64,000 nucleotides of DNA from Euphorbia lathyris. Lineage: Eukaryota; Streptophyta; Magnoliopsida; Malpighiales; Euphorbiaceae. Each line of letters starts with the position of its first letter. Positions within the stretch are counted from its first letter, which is position 1. Position numbers and translations under genes: made by a program. The stretch covers positions 47,452,501-47,516,500 of the forward strand of contig NC_088919.1 in NCBI RefSeq assembly GCF_963576675.1. Reading direction: 5' to 3'. Positions 42,774 to 54,314 of the stretch are shown here, in pieces. The notes below the pieces were generated by a model. That model saw nothing but the letters and a program-made list of their open reading frames with translations, did not search any database and was not told the DNA's origin.

Positions 42774-44586
42774 TGATGCGTAAAATCTAGGTGTAGAGCT
42801 TTTCTACGACGATTAAATGTGTATTGCGATGAATGTGCTATGTCTATGGATGTAGTCTTTATAAATTGCTCTTAACTCTACTAGACGCTACGACTACTTA
42901 GGGGCAAGTGTACCCCGTCGTATCAAGTAATAATCCGGTTAAGATCGGGTATCGAATCCACGGGATTTATAATTACAAGTATTAGACGACTCGGTTTCGT
43001 ATGTTATTTAAGCGGTAATTACTTTGGGGTTAAGTAAGACACAACTACACACTATTCCTCACTATTGGCGACACAGATTTATGTAGCTAAAACTCTATGA
43101 AGTGGGGTGAATATGATAAGTTATAACAATGATAAATAATGACCCTAAATGTATACGGATAATAGTTTACTCTTGCAAAGACAACCAAGTGTAGTAGAAC
43201 CGACCCGTGAAGCACTTAGACTACGTGATTCCTAGTCAAGGCGTGTCTAATGGGGGGAATTAGAAACTAGGGCCCGTAAGTTCCGTGGATTGTCAATTCC
43301 TACGGTTTCCGGTTTGTCACTTCCGGTAAGGCAACACCTATATAACTCCCTAAAGATAGCCCGAATGGCGGCGGTAATCGCGTTTTCCTACACAAGAATC
43401 AATTATCAATATCAAAACAAGCAATAAACATTAACACATAAAAGGAAATAGAGGTTATAAATCATAAATTATAAATATGGAAAGTGATTAGATGAAATAC
43501 AACCAAGCCTAGTACATAGGAAGAGTACAAGCTAATTAGCAAGTAAAAAGGGAGAATCCGCCCTTGGAACTAGCTAACCGGACTCAAAGCCGTCTCCTAG
43601 GTTGTGGAGGTGGAACTCTTGAGCTTGGTGACGAATGGTGGAACGGAACGTAAATGAAACGTCGGAACAACGAACAAGCTCTCGAGGGGGAGAGTTTAAC
43701 TTACAAAATTGTATCTAAATTGCAAGGAAAGAAAAGAGTATAGTGTAGCTCTCTAGTATGTAATTGGTATCAAATGAAGTTCAAGAGCTTCTTATTTATA
43801 GACATCAAGCACGGGCAGTTTTCTAATTTCACAAAGCACAAGTATGGAGCAACATTATTTGGTGCAGAAATCCCATGATACGCCCCGCGTAAATTGGTCT
43901 ACGCCCCGCGTAAATGCCCATTCCGTCAGAAATCTTCTGTATGTGGACCAATTCGTTGTCTTGTTGACTCAAGTACGCCTTGCGTAGAGGATTATACGCC
44001 CCGCGTGTTTGAGTCTCTGGAGTTTTATTGCCTGAATTGGTGCCTTTACGCCGTGCGTAGCTGAAGTACGCCCCGCGTAAAAGAGTCTCTGATCTTTTTA
44101 TGTTGAAGAACTGCCTTTTACGCCCCGCGTATATAGTGGTACGCCCCGCGTAGGTATAGTTGACTCTGGGAGACAATGCAGTCTGACTTTCAGGATTAGG
44201 CCAATTATTGCCGACATGTGTCATACGCCCCGCGTAGTGTGTCATACGCCCCGTGTATGCTGAGTCAGTTCCACATGGTGCCTGCGGATAAGGCAATTAT
44301 TTCTGGCATAATGTTTTACGCCCCGCGTACAGGATAATACGCCCCGCGTATTGAGTGGATTTTTGCTCCTTTCTCGTACCTGAAATACAAATCTTGAGAG
44401 CCGAGTTAGCTTGACGTTTTTATTTCCTAAACTAATCAAAAACGAGAAAAATAAACTAAAAGTACGAGATTTATTTGTATTTCTTTATTTATCAAAAACA
44501 CTTTATTTTTATAATTAAACTTATTTATTTTACCAGAAATCATCCCGTAAATCACACTAAAAGATAGGGGTAAAATACCCATATCA
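42774..44586 (-). mobile_element. Athila-like LTR2 (1813 bp)
   Basis: Shared by two elements: 5' LTR of the middle unit and 3' LTR of unit 3. TATA at 43792-43800 (minus). Close to LTR1 and LTR3 with scattered substitutions. Confidence 0.9.
43880..44349. repeat. LTR2 box cluster (6 direct pairs)
   Basis: Pairs start at 43880/43901, 43975/43996, 44048/44068, 44120/44141, 44225/44246 and 44318/44339, the same spacing as in LTR1. Confidence 0.92.
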
Positions 44587-44597
44587 AACCTCCTCGG

Positions 44598-46050
44598 ACT
44601 TTAAAGTCTTACTTGTCCTCAAGTAAAAGAAATCGAAAGACAAGGGATTGAGAAAATTAAGAAACAAACCGAAGGTTGGTTTTGCCAAGTGCGTGATTTC
44701 AAAGTTATGGTTTTGTGCAAAGGTTTCGGTAAGTACCTACGCAAACAATTGAGTACGAAACTTGTTTGAAACCTCCATGATCAAGATTTAATAGGCAATA
44801 TTAACGGGGGTTGATTATCTTTTGAGAACCCGATAGTACCTCACCAAGGGATTTCGCTCTTACGCTCAATCTTAGGTGGGTCGGTGTTTTATCACTCTTC
44901 TTTGCACTTACTCGAGATCATGTTGAATTTGCATTTTCATCCGGGTTTTTCCTCCTAAAATATGGTTAGGCAATATTAAAAATGAACCCGGAGGGGGGGT
45001 TGTAATGTGGGTGGCTTCTTTAGTGGTTAGTGTAAAGGAACTCGAGTTAAAAAATACCGTTTGCGATTGCACCGTATCATATTTCAGCCTTGGAGAATTT
45101 TTTCAAAATATACTCCAAAATTGCTCGGGTGGAGTTTGAGAATGCCTTTTTATTTTTATTGTATCCTTTGTTTTCATAGTGGCACAAAAACAATATTTTG
45201 AGAGTCTATGGTGTTCATTTGCTAAGGCCGTGATTTATTTTGGGTAATTCGGGTGCAACTTGGTTGTGTCGGTATTTGAACAAGAGGAAAAAGGGTTAAA
45301 TGTTAAAAGGGTATTAACAAAAAAAAGTGGGTTAATAGGCTCGAAGGGGTTTCCTAATGTTTAATGAAAACGAGAAAAATAAATTAAGAAAAATTAGCCT
45401 AAGTGGGTTCGGTTTATCATCTATTGCCTTTTTACCAAAAATAAGTGTACTTAACCCGGTATTGGATGCAAATTCTATGAGTCGAGTGAAGTCAAAGCTC
45501 TCGAAAAATTGTGAAAGAATTAGAGTTCTCGTACGAACTCTTTTTGGCTCAAAAATACCTCACAAAGATTCGGGTTCAAATTGTGTACTATCAAGTTTTC
45601 GCTAAATTCTCAACTATCCCGTTTTTATTGCCTTTTCAAAGTTCATTATGGAGATAACATTTGGGTTAATATTCAATGTCTTAGTTTAGTACTAACCTAA
45701 GCTTTGCACAAATTCCCTAATTTCAAAACCAAGACTAAAATTTCTTCATCGAATCATTCCTTTATGTTCCGACACTTTTATTTTTGATGACAATTAACGG
45801 AACTTTAATTAATTTCCGAAGGAGGGATAGCATGTCGGGAAAATTTAAAAGAGTCAATAAATTAGTTTAATTATTTTGTTTATTTTATTTTTATTTTTGT
45901 TTTTGTTTGTGCAAACCAAACTTAAAAGTGCGGGGTTGCACGTCCCTCCGCGTTATTTAAAATGACGCCTATTCCAAGAGCGTCGCAAAAAGAAACTAAA
46001 ACAAAAACAAAAATAAAGCTAAGGAAGGAAAAGAGGACCCTTAGTGGTCA
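44598..46050 (-). other. Non-coding 3' region of unit 3
   Basis: Counterpart of 37089-38540; no gene seen. Confidence 0.6.
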
Positions 46051-46056
46051 GGGGTT

Positions 46057-46233
46057 ACGCGAGGCGTGCCCAGAGGGGTGTCCCGCGTAACCAGTATGTT
46101 TTGTGGTGGTACTGGGCAGAGACTCAAATACGTGGGGCGCGGGAATTGGGCGCCCCGCGTGTTTGAGTTTCTGGACCTTTTTTTAATCATAAAACGAGGG
46201 GACGCGGGGCGTGCCATGGGGTACGCCATGCGT
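46057..46233. repeat. Box cluster behind env-like ORF, unit 3
   Basis: Three pairs as in the middle unit, for example 46057/46078 and 46202/46223. Confidence 0.8.
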
Positions 46234-46376
46234 GGCTTTATTACAAACAGCAAAAATAAACGCAAAAACAGCACGAAACATAAACGGAAAGTACTAATAT
46301 ATTAAAAATAAAAAGATAGTACATGAAACATCAAAACAGCAAAACAAAAGAAGATGAAAACACAAAGAAAATGGAA

Positions 46377-47758
46377 TTATGGTTGAGATGGAGGTGGAGT
46401 GCCATGGAGGTTGAAGTATGAGGCGAAGGAGTTGGTGAGGGCATCAAAGCGAGCATCGAGGTGAACCCGATCCTCACGTTGTTGGGCTTCAATGGAGTCG
46501 AAGCGGGTGTTGAGGGTGGCGAATTGAGAGTCATAATGAACCCGGTCCCGGCGTTGGTTATCCTCCAAGATATCCAACCGAGCATAAATGGTATTGAAGT
46601 CATGGTTGGGTGGGGGGCTGAAATTGAGGCCCAAATCCGAATCCGAACCCCCTTCCTCGTTGTCCTGAGCCGCCCCCGAAGTCTCTCCCGGGCCCGAAGT
46701 GGAATGGTTAAGGGACTTAAAAGCATTTTTGTCACACCCGACCCTAGACGACCTCAATCGGCATCGGGCGTGAAATAAAAAGATCGTAATCAATACTTAA
46801 GAGTCTCCAAATTATCCAACGCCATTATATTACAATTGAACTGCCAAAGTTCTAACCATAATTCTCACAATAAGCAGCCAACTTCCAATCCCCGCCTAGT
46901 CACGGACGTGACAATTTTTCTCCACGGGCCTAGGCAAAAGGCTGGGGAGGCGAGCAAGGGTAGCCTCGCCAAGAGCGGAAGTGGCGAAAAGAGTGACTAG
47001 ATGGCCCAGCCCGATCTTCCCCGCTTCCGGGTGGAAATGTGGTGGAGTTGGACGGCCACAAGATAAGAGAGGTCATAGGCACAGTTGTTGACACAACAAT
47101 AGAGTGCCAAAAGTTCGTCCTTGTTAACCTTGGTGGATTCCGTCTTCCCCGAAAAGTAGACGGAGATGAAGCGGTGGAGAAGTTGGAGGATTGGATCACG
47201 AATGAGAGAGGGGCGGAGGTTGGAGACGTCATAATCCTCGGACCCGGTGATGGAGGTCCAAAAATCACGAGCGGAAACCTCCTCGGGCCAATGGGAGATA
47301 CCATTTTCTGCTTGTTTGGTAAAGTGAGTGCGGAGCCATGGGGTATCAATGGTGAAGGGGTGGTTATGAAGGCAGAAATTGAAAAGGGCAGCACCGGGGA
47401 CATTGTTAGAGGTGAGGGTGGTGTACAACTCCAAAACTAATGAGGGGTAGATGCGGTGTCTTGCCAGAAAATGATCGTACCAAGAGAGAGCACGGAGGCG
47501 CTCTACGAAGGCCTCGCCAAGACCGAAACGGTCAAGGGTGTTCCGCTCTATGTATGAAAGTTCCATAAAGTGGGCAGCGGACAGTGTCTGGTAGTGCTCG
47601 GCCTCCCCCTCGGTTAGGAGATGAAAAGGGGCCCGGTGTAGGCGAGTAAGAGGTGGAGTTCCCTCCCGTGGAGGGGATTGTTAGTTTTGTGCGGAACGGG
47701 AGGAACGAGCCCGTGTGGACCGTGGGGGGCGTATGTCGGCGACTCTCTTTCTTGCCAT
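46377..47758 (-). pseudogene. Envelope-like ORF, unit 3 (stop, frameshift, solo-LTR insertion)
   Basis: Starts MARKRVADIRPP at 47758. Breaks: the shared TAA at codon 26; a one-base deletion near 47017 that changes RKRGKIGLGH to RKRGRSGWAI and then stop; and a 184-bp LTR plus 5-bp duplication at 46730-46918. That insertion adds 189 bp, a multiple of three, and a frame remains open across the junction into the C-terminal coiled-coil part (46377-46793). Confidence 0.8.
46730..46913. mobile_element. TRIM-like solo LTR (184 bp)
   Basis: Begins TGTCACACCCGAC and ends GGACGTGACA, flanked by ATTTT at 46725-46729 and 46914-46918. The middle unit has the uninterrupted site (single ATTTT near 39216). 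The short length suggests a TRIM-type element or another very short LTR family. Confidence 0.88.
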
Positions 47759-47906
47759 GGCAATGGTGATAAATGGAGGAGGGTTGAGAGAAGATGGAAG
47801 AGTGTGATAAAGTTGGGAAAATAGTGATGGAAGAAGAAGGAGAAAGAAGAGGTATATATAGGGGGAAAGTGGGGAATCCAAGCAAAGCTCGGATTCCCAG
47901 AGGGGT

Positions 47907-48507
47907 ACGCGGGGTGTGAAGGGGCCACGCCACACGTATCCCTCCCCCTGTTGTTATTTCATACAAAATTGGTGAGATACGCGTGGCGTAAACAGGGATA
48001 CGCCACGCGTATGGGATCTCATGTCCCTTTTTTATGACAAAAAGGGCAGGGATGCGGGGCGTAAATGAGGTTACGCCCCGCGTAAACAGACGAAAGATGA
48101 AGAATTTTTTTTGGTCATTTTCTGGTTTTTTTGAATTTATGAGTGTTTAATGATTTTTAATCATTTTATGATTTTTAATTTTTTTTTTATTAATTTGTAA
48201 TTAAGAGGGTAGTTAATGAAAATTTATTATGGAGGGAAGTTAAAGATTTAAATTTGAAATGATGGAGTTTGATTGGGTGGAAGAGGAGGTGGAGTGTGGA
48301 AGTGGAAAAGGTGTATAGGGAAGAGGAGTGATTGGAAGTTGGAGGGATGGGGAGTTGCCATGGGGAGTTGTGATTCACAACTCCCCGAGGATACGCGCGG
48401 CGTACCCTGTGATACGCCCCGCGTGTCCTCCACGTGGCATTTATTAAAAAGAGTTCGTTTTTTTAGGGAAAGTGTACGCGGGGCGTAAATTTAGGTACGT
48501 CGCGCGT
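47907..48507. repeat. Box cluster upstream of env-like ORF, unit 3 (5 inverted pairs left)
   Basis: Pairs start at 47907/47927, 47979/48000, 48052/48073, 48393/48414 and 48476/48497. The sixth pair was removed by the deletion at 48522. Confidence 0.9.
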
Positions 48508-48530
48508 GGTGTGTCCTTTATTGTTGAGGA

Positions 48531-49982
48531 GCGTTATCGCTTGCCCGGATTCCCTATTCTTACCCCGCGGATTTTGTTCAGTGTTTGCCGGGAGGGTTCC
48601 TAGTGGCCTTTCTTATTGTTGACGGTTCAGGTGGGCCACCTGGCGGCTAAGATCCCTACAAAACACTTCGCTATCGGAAAGACGGGTTAATATGTCCTTC
48701 AACAAGGACGTGACCAATTGGTAGTGTACATTGTTGGAAGGTGGAGCGTTTCGATTGTCGGGCGCGGCTTGTGATTGCCCGAGCCCGTTTTCCCGAAATT
48801 CTTGCTCAAAGCCGGATGGGGGCCTCAACACGTTATTATTGTTGCCATATGATAAGTTCAGGTGTTGGTACCGAGGCCTCCATCCGCTGTTATTATTATT
48901 ATTATTGTGGTGAGAATAGGAGTTCGGATGGGAATTATACCTTTGGTTACCTCCTATATAACTTACGTTTTCGGCATTGCCGGCGAAGGGGCTACCGATT
49001 TGGCAATTAAACGCATCATGGTCTCCACCACAGTGAGTGCACATCATGACCTGTACACTTTTATTGAGGCTTAATTGGGCGATCAACGAGTCAAGCTTCT
49101 TGTTCATTTCAGCTATGGAGCTTTTCGGAGCCTCTTTCTCCACAGCGAATGTCTGGTGTCGCGACGGGCCGGCAAGCCGATCCCTTGCCATTGCACACTT
49201 TTCCTTACGAGCTCATGAATGAGCTCGTAGGCCTCACTAGCTGACTTCCGAAATAGATCCCCACCTGCAGTGGAATCAACAGTCGCACGGTTAGTGGGAG
49301 TTAACCCGTGGTAAAAAGTGCTTACCAAGTCGTGCTTTGGGATGTCATGGTGGGGGCAGTTTCGGAGCAACTTCCGGAATCTAGCCCAAGCTGCGTGAAG
49401 GGCCTCGCATTCCAACTGCCTGAAGGATGTGATATCGGTCCGTAACTTGACTGTTTTGGACGGCGGAAAATAGTAGGAAAGGAACTCCTTTTCGAGCTCT
49501 TCCCATGACGTGATGGATCCCGTCTCCAATGAGTGTAGCCATTCCAATGCCTGTCTTGTCAATGAAAAAGGAAACAATTTCAGTCTCACAGCCTCAACGG
49601 GAACACCATTTTGCCGAGAGGTATCGGCACACATAAGAAATTTATCCAAATGTTCGTTGGGGTTCTCATGGAGTTCCCCTCCGAATTGACCGTATTGTTG
49701 TATCAGTTGGTTCATTCCGGTCATGATCTCGTATGTGTTGGCCAGGATCGTGGGAGCGACAATGTGGTTACGATTTTGGGGACGATGCGGCGCAAGGATC
49801 TCCATCATCGAACGCGTATCATTGGCCCCGCGGATGTTGTTCACGTGTGGCCTTGGGTTTCCGTTGGGTTGGTTGACCTCGGCGTTGGGGTTTGCCATTC
49901 TTTCTCTACGTAACCTACAAAGAGTACGTTCAATTTCGAGATCAATAGGTACGAGAGAATCACTTTTAGATCGGGTGTGCAT
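48531..49982 (-). pseudogene. Athila-like gag, unit 3 (frameshift, stop, deleted C-terminus)
   Basis: Starts MHTRSKSDSL at 49982. A two-base loss near 49183 (CGATCCCTTGCC for CGATCCTCTTGCC type sequence) shifts frame at the QWQ motif. Q is changed to a stop at 48613. A deletion of about 335 bp relative to the middle unit, with TATT at both edges, removes the last codons and the sixth box pair. Confidence 0.82.
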
Positions 49983-50117
49983 AAAGTAAAACAAGTATAA
50001 AAGAATTATCAACAAGAAAGAATAGTGTTAGCTAACGTATATATAAACAATTTATACAAAAAGAATGCTTAAACTAACAATGAAACGTTTTTGTCTAATA
50101 TTGTAGGAAATTATAAA

Positions 50118-50135
50118 TCCCCGGCAACGGCGCCA
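50118..50135 (-). promoter_or_regulatory. Primer binding site, tRNA-Asp type, unit 3
   Basis: Same match as in the other units, next to LTR3. Confidence 0.9.
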
Positions 50136-50141
50136 AAAACT

Positions 50142-51913
50142 TGATGCGTAAAATCTAGGTGTAGAGCTTTTCTACGACGATTAAATGTGTATTGCGATGA
50201 ATGTGCTATGTCTATGGATGTAGTCTTTATAAATTGCTCTTAACTCTACTAGACGCTACGACTACTTAGGGGCAAGTGTACCCCGTCGTATCAAGTAATA
50301 ATCCGGTTAAGACCGGGTATCGAATCCACGGGATTTATAATTACAAGTATTAGACGACTCGGTTTCGTATGTTATTTAATCGGTAATTACTTTGGGGTTA
50401 AGTAAGACACAACTACACACTATTCCTCACTATTGGCGACACAGATTTATGTAGCTAAAACTCTATGAAGTGGGGTGAATATGATAAGTTATAACAATGA
50501 TAAATAATGACCCTAAATGTATACGGATAATAGTTTACTCTTGCAAAGACGACCAAGTGTAGTAGAACCGACCCGTGAAGCACTTAGACTACGTGATTCC
50601 TAGTCAAGGCGTGTCTAATGCGGGGGAATTAGAAACTAGGGCCCGTAAGTTCCGTGGCTTGTCAATTCCTACGGTTTCCGGTTTGTCACTTCCGGTAAGG
50701 CAACACCTATATAACTCCCTAAAGATAGCCCGAATGGCGGCGGTAATCGCGTTTTCCTACACAAGAATCAATTATCAATATCAAAACAAGCAATAAACAT
50801 TAACACATAAAAGGAAATAGAGGTTATAAATCATAAATTATAAATATGGAAAGTGATTAGATGAAATACAACCAAGCCTAGTACATAGGAAGAGTACAAG
50901 CTAATTAGCAAGTAAAAAGGGAGAATCCGCCCTTGGAACTAGCTAACCGGACTCAAAGTCGTCTCCTAGGTTGTGGAGGTGGAACTCTTGAGCTTGGTGA
51001 CGAATGGTGGAACGGAACGTAAATGAAATGCCGGAACAACGAACAAGCTCTCGAGGGGGAGAGTTTAACTTACAAAATTGTATCTAAATTGCAAGGAAAG
51101 AAAAGAGTATAGTGTAGCTCTCTAGTATGTAATTGGTATCAAATGAAGTTCAAGAGCTTCTTATTTATAGACATCAAGCAAGGGCAGTTTTGTAATTTCA
51201 CAAAGCACGAGTATGGAGCAGCATTATTTGGTGCAGAAATCCCATGATACGCCCCGCGTAAATGCCCATTCCGTCAGAAATCTTCTGCATGTGGACCAAT
51301 TCGTTGTCTTGTTGACTCAAGTACGCCTTGCGTAGAGGATTATACGCCCCGCGTGTTTGAGTCTCTGGAGTTTTATTGCCTGAATTGGTGCCTTTACGCC
51401 GTGCGTAGCTGAAGTACGCCCCGCGTAAAAGAGTCTCTGATCTTTTTATGTTGAAGAACTGCCTTTTACGCCCCGCGTATATAGTGGTACGCCCCGCGTA
51501 GGTATAGTTGACTCTAGGAGACAATGCAATCTGACTTTCAGGATTAGGTCAATTATTACCGACATGTGTCATACGCCCTGCGTAGTGTGTCATACGCCCC
51601 GCGTATGCTGAGTCAGTTCCACATAGTGCCTGCGGATAAGGCAATTATTTCTGGCACAATGTTTTACGCCCCGCGTATTGAGTGGATTTTTGCTCCTTTC
51701 TCGTACCTGAAATACAAATCTTGAGAGCCGAGTTAGCTTGACGTTTTTATTTCCTAAACTAATCAAAAACGAGGAAAATAAACTAAAAGTACGAGATTTA
51801 TTTTTATTTCTTTATTTATCAAAAACACTTTATTTTTGTAATTAAACTTATTTATTTTATCCGAAATCATCCCGTAAATCACACTAAAAGATAGGGGTAA
51901 AATACCCCTATCA
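50142..51913 (-). mobile_element. Athila-like LTR3 (1772 bp), right edge of the array
   Basis: Starts (minus) TGATAGGGGTATTTTACCCC at 51913. Two exact 21-bp losses within box pairs 1 and 6 explain most of the size difference from LTR2. Right of 51913 the sequence is unrelated to the element interior, so this is the true outer end. Confidence 0.9.
51249..51676. repeat. LTR3 box cluster (4 pairs and 2 single boxes)
   Basis: Singles at 51249 and 51666; pairs at 51323/51344, 51396/51416, 51468/51489 and 51573/51594. Confidence 0.9.
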
Positions 51914-52394
51914 AACACTTAAGCAAATTCATTCTTAAGGACGATATGATCGTTAAGTCGGCTTATCGGAAATAAGTGTTAATTTGGTTAAGGTAGCAAT
52001 CTAACCCGACCGTAGGAGGATTGTCTGCGGTTCAAAGCCTTTTAATTGAAGGAGTTTACGTTATTACACTTTCTTAATTTATACAAAGTTTAAAGTTGTT
52101 TTCTTTGCTTAATCCAAACGAACACAATAAATCTCTTATTTTAAACACTAAATGTTTTTGTTTTGTAATTCATATTCAAAACATAATTGATTTCTAACAT
52201 TCTACATATTCTAACCTAATTCTTATTCAATCAATCTAAAAACCAATTTCAAATAACGATTATCTATTTTTATAAACCTTAAGTCGTATTTAAACTATAC
52301 ATAAATAAGTTTTTGTTGAAAAACGTTCCATGTGGGATCGATATCTTTTTAATTACTATAAGCGAAACCGTGCACTTGCGGAAATCGCTCAATA
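51914..52394 (+). mobile_element. LTR fragment of another Ty3/gypsy-like element
   Basis: The end of the fragment (GATCGATATC to GCGGAAATCGCTCAATA) resembles the 3' end of plant Athila/Tat LTRs that precede a primer site. The host segment resumes at 52395 with ATAGAATTCAT, found in copy I at 12198. No 5' half is present left of the array. Confidence 0.45.
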
Positions 52395-52955
52395 ATAGAA
52401 TTCATATTACGCCTCAAAAATCTGCTCCCGCGAGATAAAAATCTAACAGTCCATCTCTATAACACTTCACACAAGCACCAAACTTCACTCCAATTTTCTC
52501 AACTCATGGAAAAACACAAGCAATGTCCCAACGAATTAAGATAATTCAAGCGCAAACTACGTCTCAATAATTCGCTCTTGAGAACCATTAATTCAACACT
52601 TTACATGTGTGCTACTTCCCACGAGCATCACATTCTGCATATCGACTACAAACTCTCCCCCGTTTAAATAGATCAAATCTTGTAGAATTTCATTGTCTAC
52701 GTTCATAGTGGAGTACTCTTTCGACATTTAGCAATCTGAATTCCCTTTTAAAATTTTTACACTCTCACCCATTGGGTAAAAGTTTCGCAACGATGGTCTT
52801 GGTAAACCATTAGCTTTTAATCAATCTGAAAAGGCATCATAAAATATCTATGGAAAAGCATTGTCAAAAAATTTTCCGTCAAGTTGTTGGGGAAAAATTT
52901 AGCATCACTAGCTTACACCACGAAGAACTCGCTTAGTTAAAACTCTAATACCAAA
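52395..52955 (-). mobile_element. Internal region of minus-strand LTR element, copy II, second part
   Basis: Matches 12198-12759 of copy I; ends at the degenerate tRNA-iMet primer site (plus strand ACTCTAATACCA, 52942-52953). Confidence 0.55.
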
Positions 52956-53438
52956 TATCCAGGGGACATATCTGGACTACACCAAATCCATGAGTGGTGT
53001 CGAGACTTCCATGAGCCTTCGGTCTGTCCACCGATACCCAGGGTTTTATCCCTTGTACACATTCTATCAATGCATATGTTAGTATACCATCCCGGAAGGT
53101 CCTCCTATATTTCAAACCTCGCCATAGAAGGGACACGCACTATGGACCATCTCAAACCTCAAAGTGTCCATAGGGTTCCACCACTATGGAGACATTCATC
53201 TCTCTTTCCTTTAAGGCTTCAATGCTTGACTCTCCTAGTTCTCAATCGACTAGGATGGATCGGTTAAACCAGTACTGACCACTAATACAATGACTCGTGA
53301 AGATCCAATACTTAGAGTATCCATATCTTCTATAGTGTTCCTTATATCAACTTGGAGTTAGTCCCCAATGATTATTGATATGTTCTATTCGACACTACTT
53401 TATGAAACCTCCTCGTAATCTTAGCTTTGCTTACGAAT
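52956..53438 (-). mobile_element. 5' LTR of minus-strand LTR element, copy II (uninterrupted)
   Basis: About 483 bp, the form without the hAT-like element that splits the copy I counterpart. Small ORFs in it are not genes. Confidence 0.6.
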
Positions 53439-54080
53439 GAATCGGACAACTCTCTTTTCCAAAAAGCATGATTAGATCACAAATGAAAAGAGTAATTAAA
53501 ATATATTAATAAGATGTGTTTAAATAATGTAACTTCATCTAAAGCTAACAATAAAACACTTGCATGATGCATTTGAAAAATATCTATACTATCACATGTA
53601 ACTAAATAATCAAATACCACTACAACCACATATCTAACAACACAATAATGGTGGACAAAATATCTGGACAAAATATCTACAAAAAATATTATAGTACCTT
53701 GTTGTTGCATTAACATTGGATGAGAGAGATTCTACTCTCAATAATGGTTAAAATGGAAATCCTCTACCACTAAAATTCTAGAATCTTCAATAGTTTAAAG
53801 ATAATCCAATTGAAATGCTTTGCAAAGGACACATGGACACTTCAAATTGATTGCCCTTAATAATAGCCATAAGTCATAAATGCCAATGGACACTTGGACT
53901 CCAACAAAACCGTGTGTTTACTTTTTCTATTTTCCAATTTTGGCCTCTTTTTAGATATTTTTTGCATTCCTACCCTGTAAATTGCACTCCAAATTCCTAT
54001 CATTCTCAACTCAGAGTTATCTTTCTTTAAAAGAACTCTCACAAATTTGGAATTCAAGAATCTCACAACATCAATCTTCA

Positions 54081-54314
54081 ATGGCGAGAAGCATGCTTAG
54101 TTTGTTCTTTGAAGTAGCTCCACCTTCCATTATTTTCCCTCATAAACCTTCAAATTGTCCTTGTTTGGAAACTATTGCCGAAGAGGACTCTGAAGCGTAT
54201 GACAAAGACAGAGACGGAATCAGGATAAACTTTCTAAGGGTGTTGGAGCAATTACTTCTAGGAAGTCCGTCTCTCTCTGTGCAGCACCTCATAAGGGGAT
54301 GTGTTTCGATTTAA
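54081..54314 (+). CDS. Small protein of unknown function, 77 residues (copy B)
   Basis: Same length and layout as copies A and C: MARSMLSLFFEVAPPSIIF, SNCPCLET, the acidic segment, INFLRVLEQLLLG, GCVSI. Against copy C I count about 12 silent and 7 replacement codon differences and no indel, a pattern of constraint on the protein. The TATA position reads CTGTAAATT (about 53975-53983), so this copy may be expressed less. The Met start is the conserved one. Immediately upstream is the same leader (TCTCACAACATCAATCTTCA) as in the others. Family not recognised. Confidence 0.62.
   Translation: MARSMLSLFFEVAPPSIIFPHKPSNCPCLETIAEEDSEAYDKDRDGIRINFLRVLEQLLLGSPSLSVQHLIRGCVSI

Larger units (their letters stand above)
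32512..51913 (-). mobile_element. Tandem array of a pol-less Athila-like Ty3/gypsy element
   Basis: Read on the minus strand from the right: LTR3 (51913-50142), internal (50141-44587), LTR2 (44586-42774), internal (42773-37078), LTR1 (37077-35263), internal (35262-32512, cut off). Spacing of LTR starts is 7511 and 7368 bp. Neighbours share one LTR, so the array looks like the product of unequal LTR-LTR recombination. Each internal region has a primer site matching tRNA-Asp, gag, about 1 kb non-coding, an envelope-like ORF, about 1.45 kb non-coding and a short polypurine tract. No protease, reverse transcriptase, RNase H or integrase motif is found in any unit, so the family is non-autonomous. 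The left edge lies within the envelope-like ORF, not at an LTR. Confidence 0.88.
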
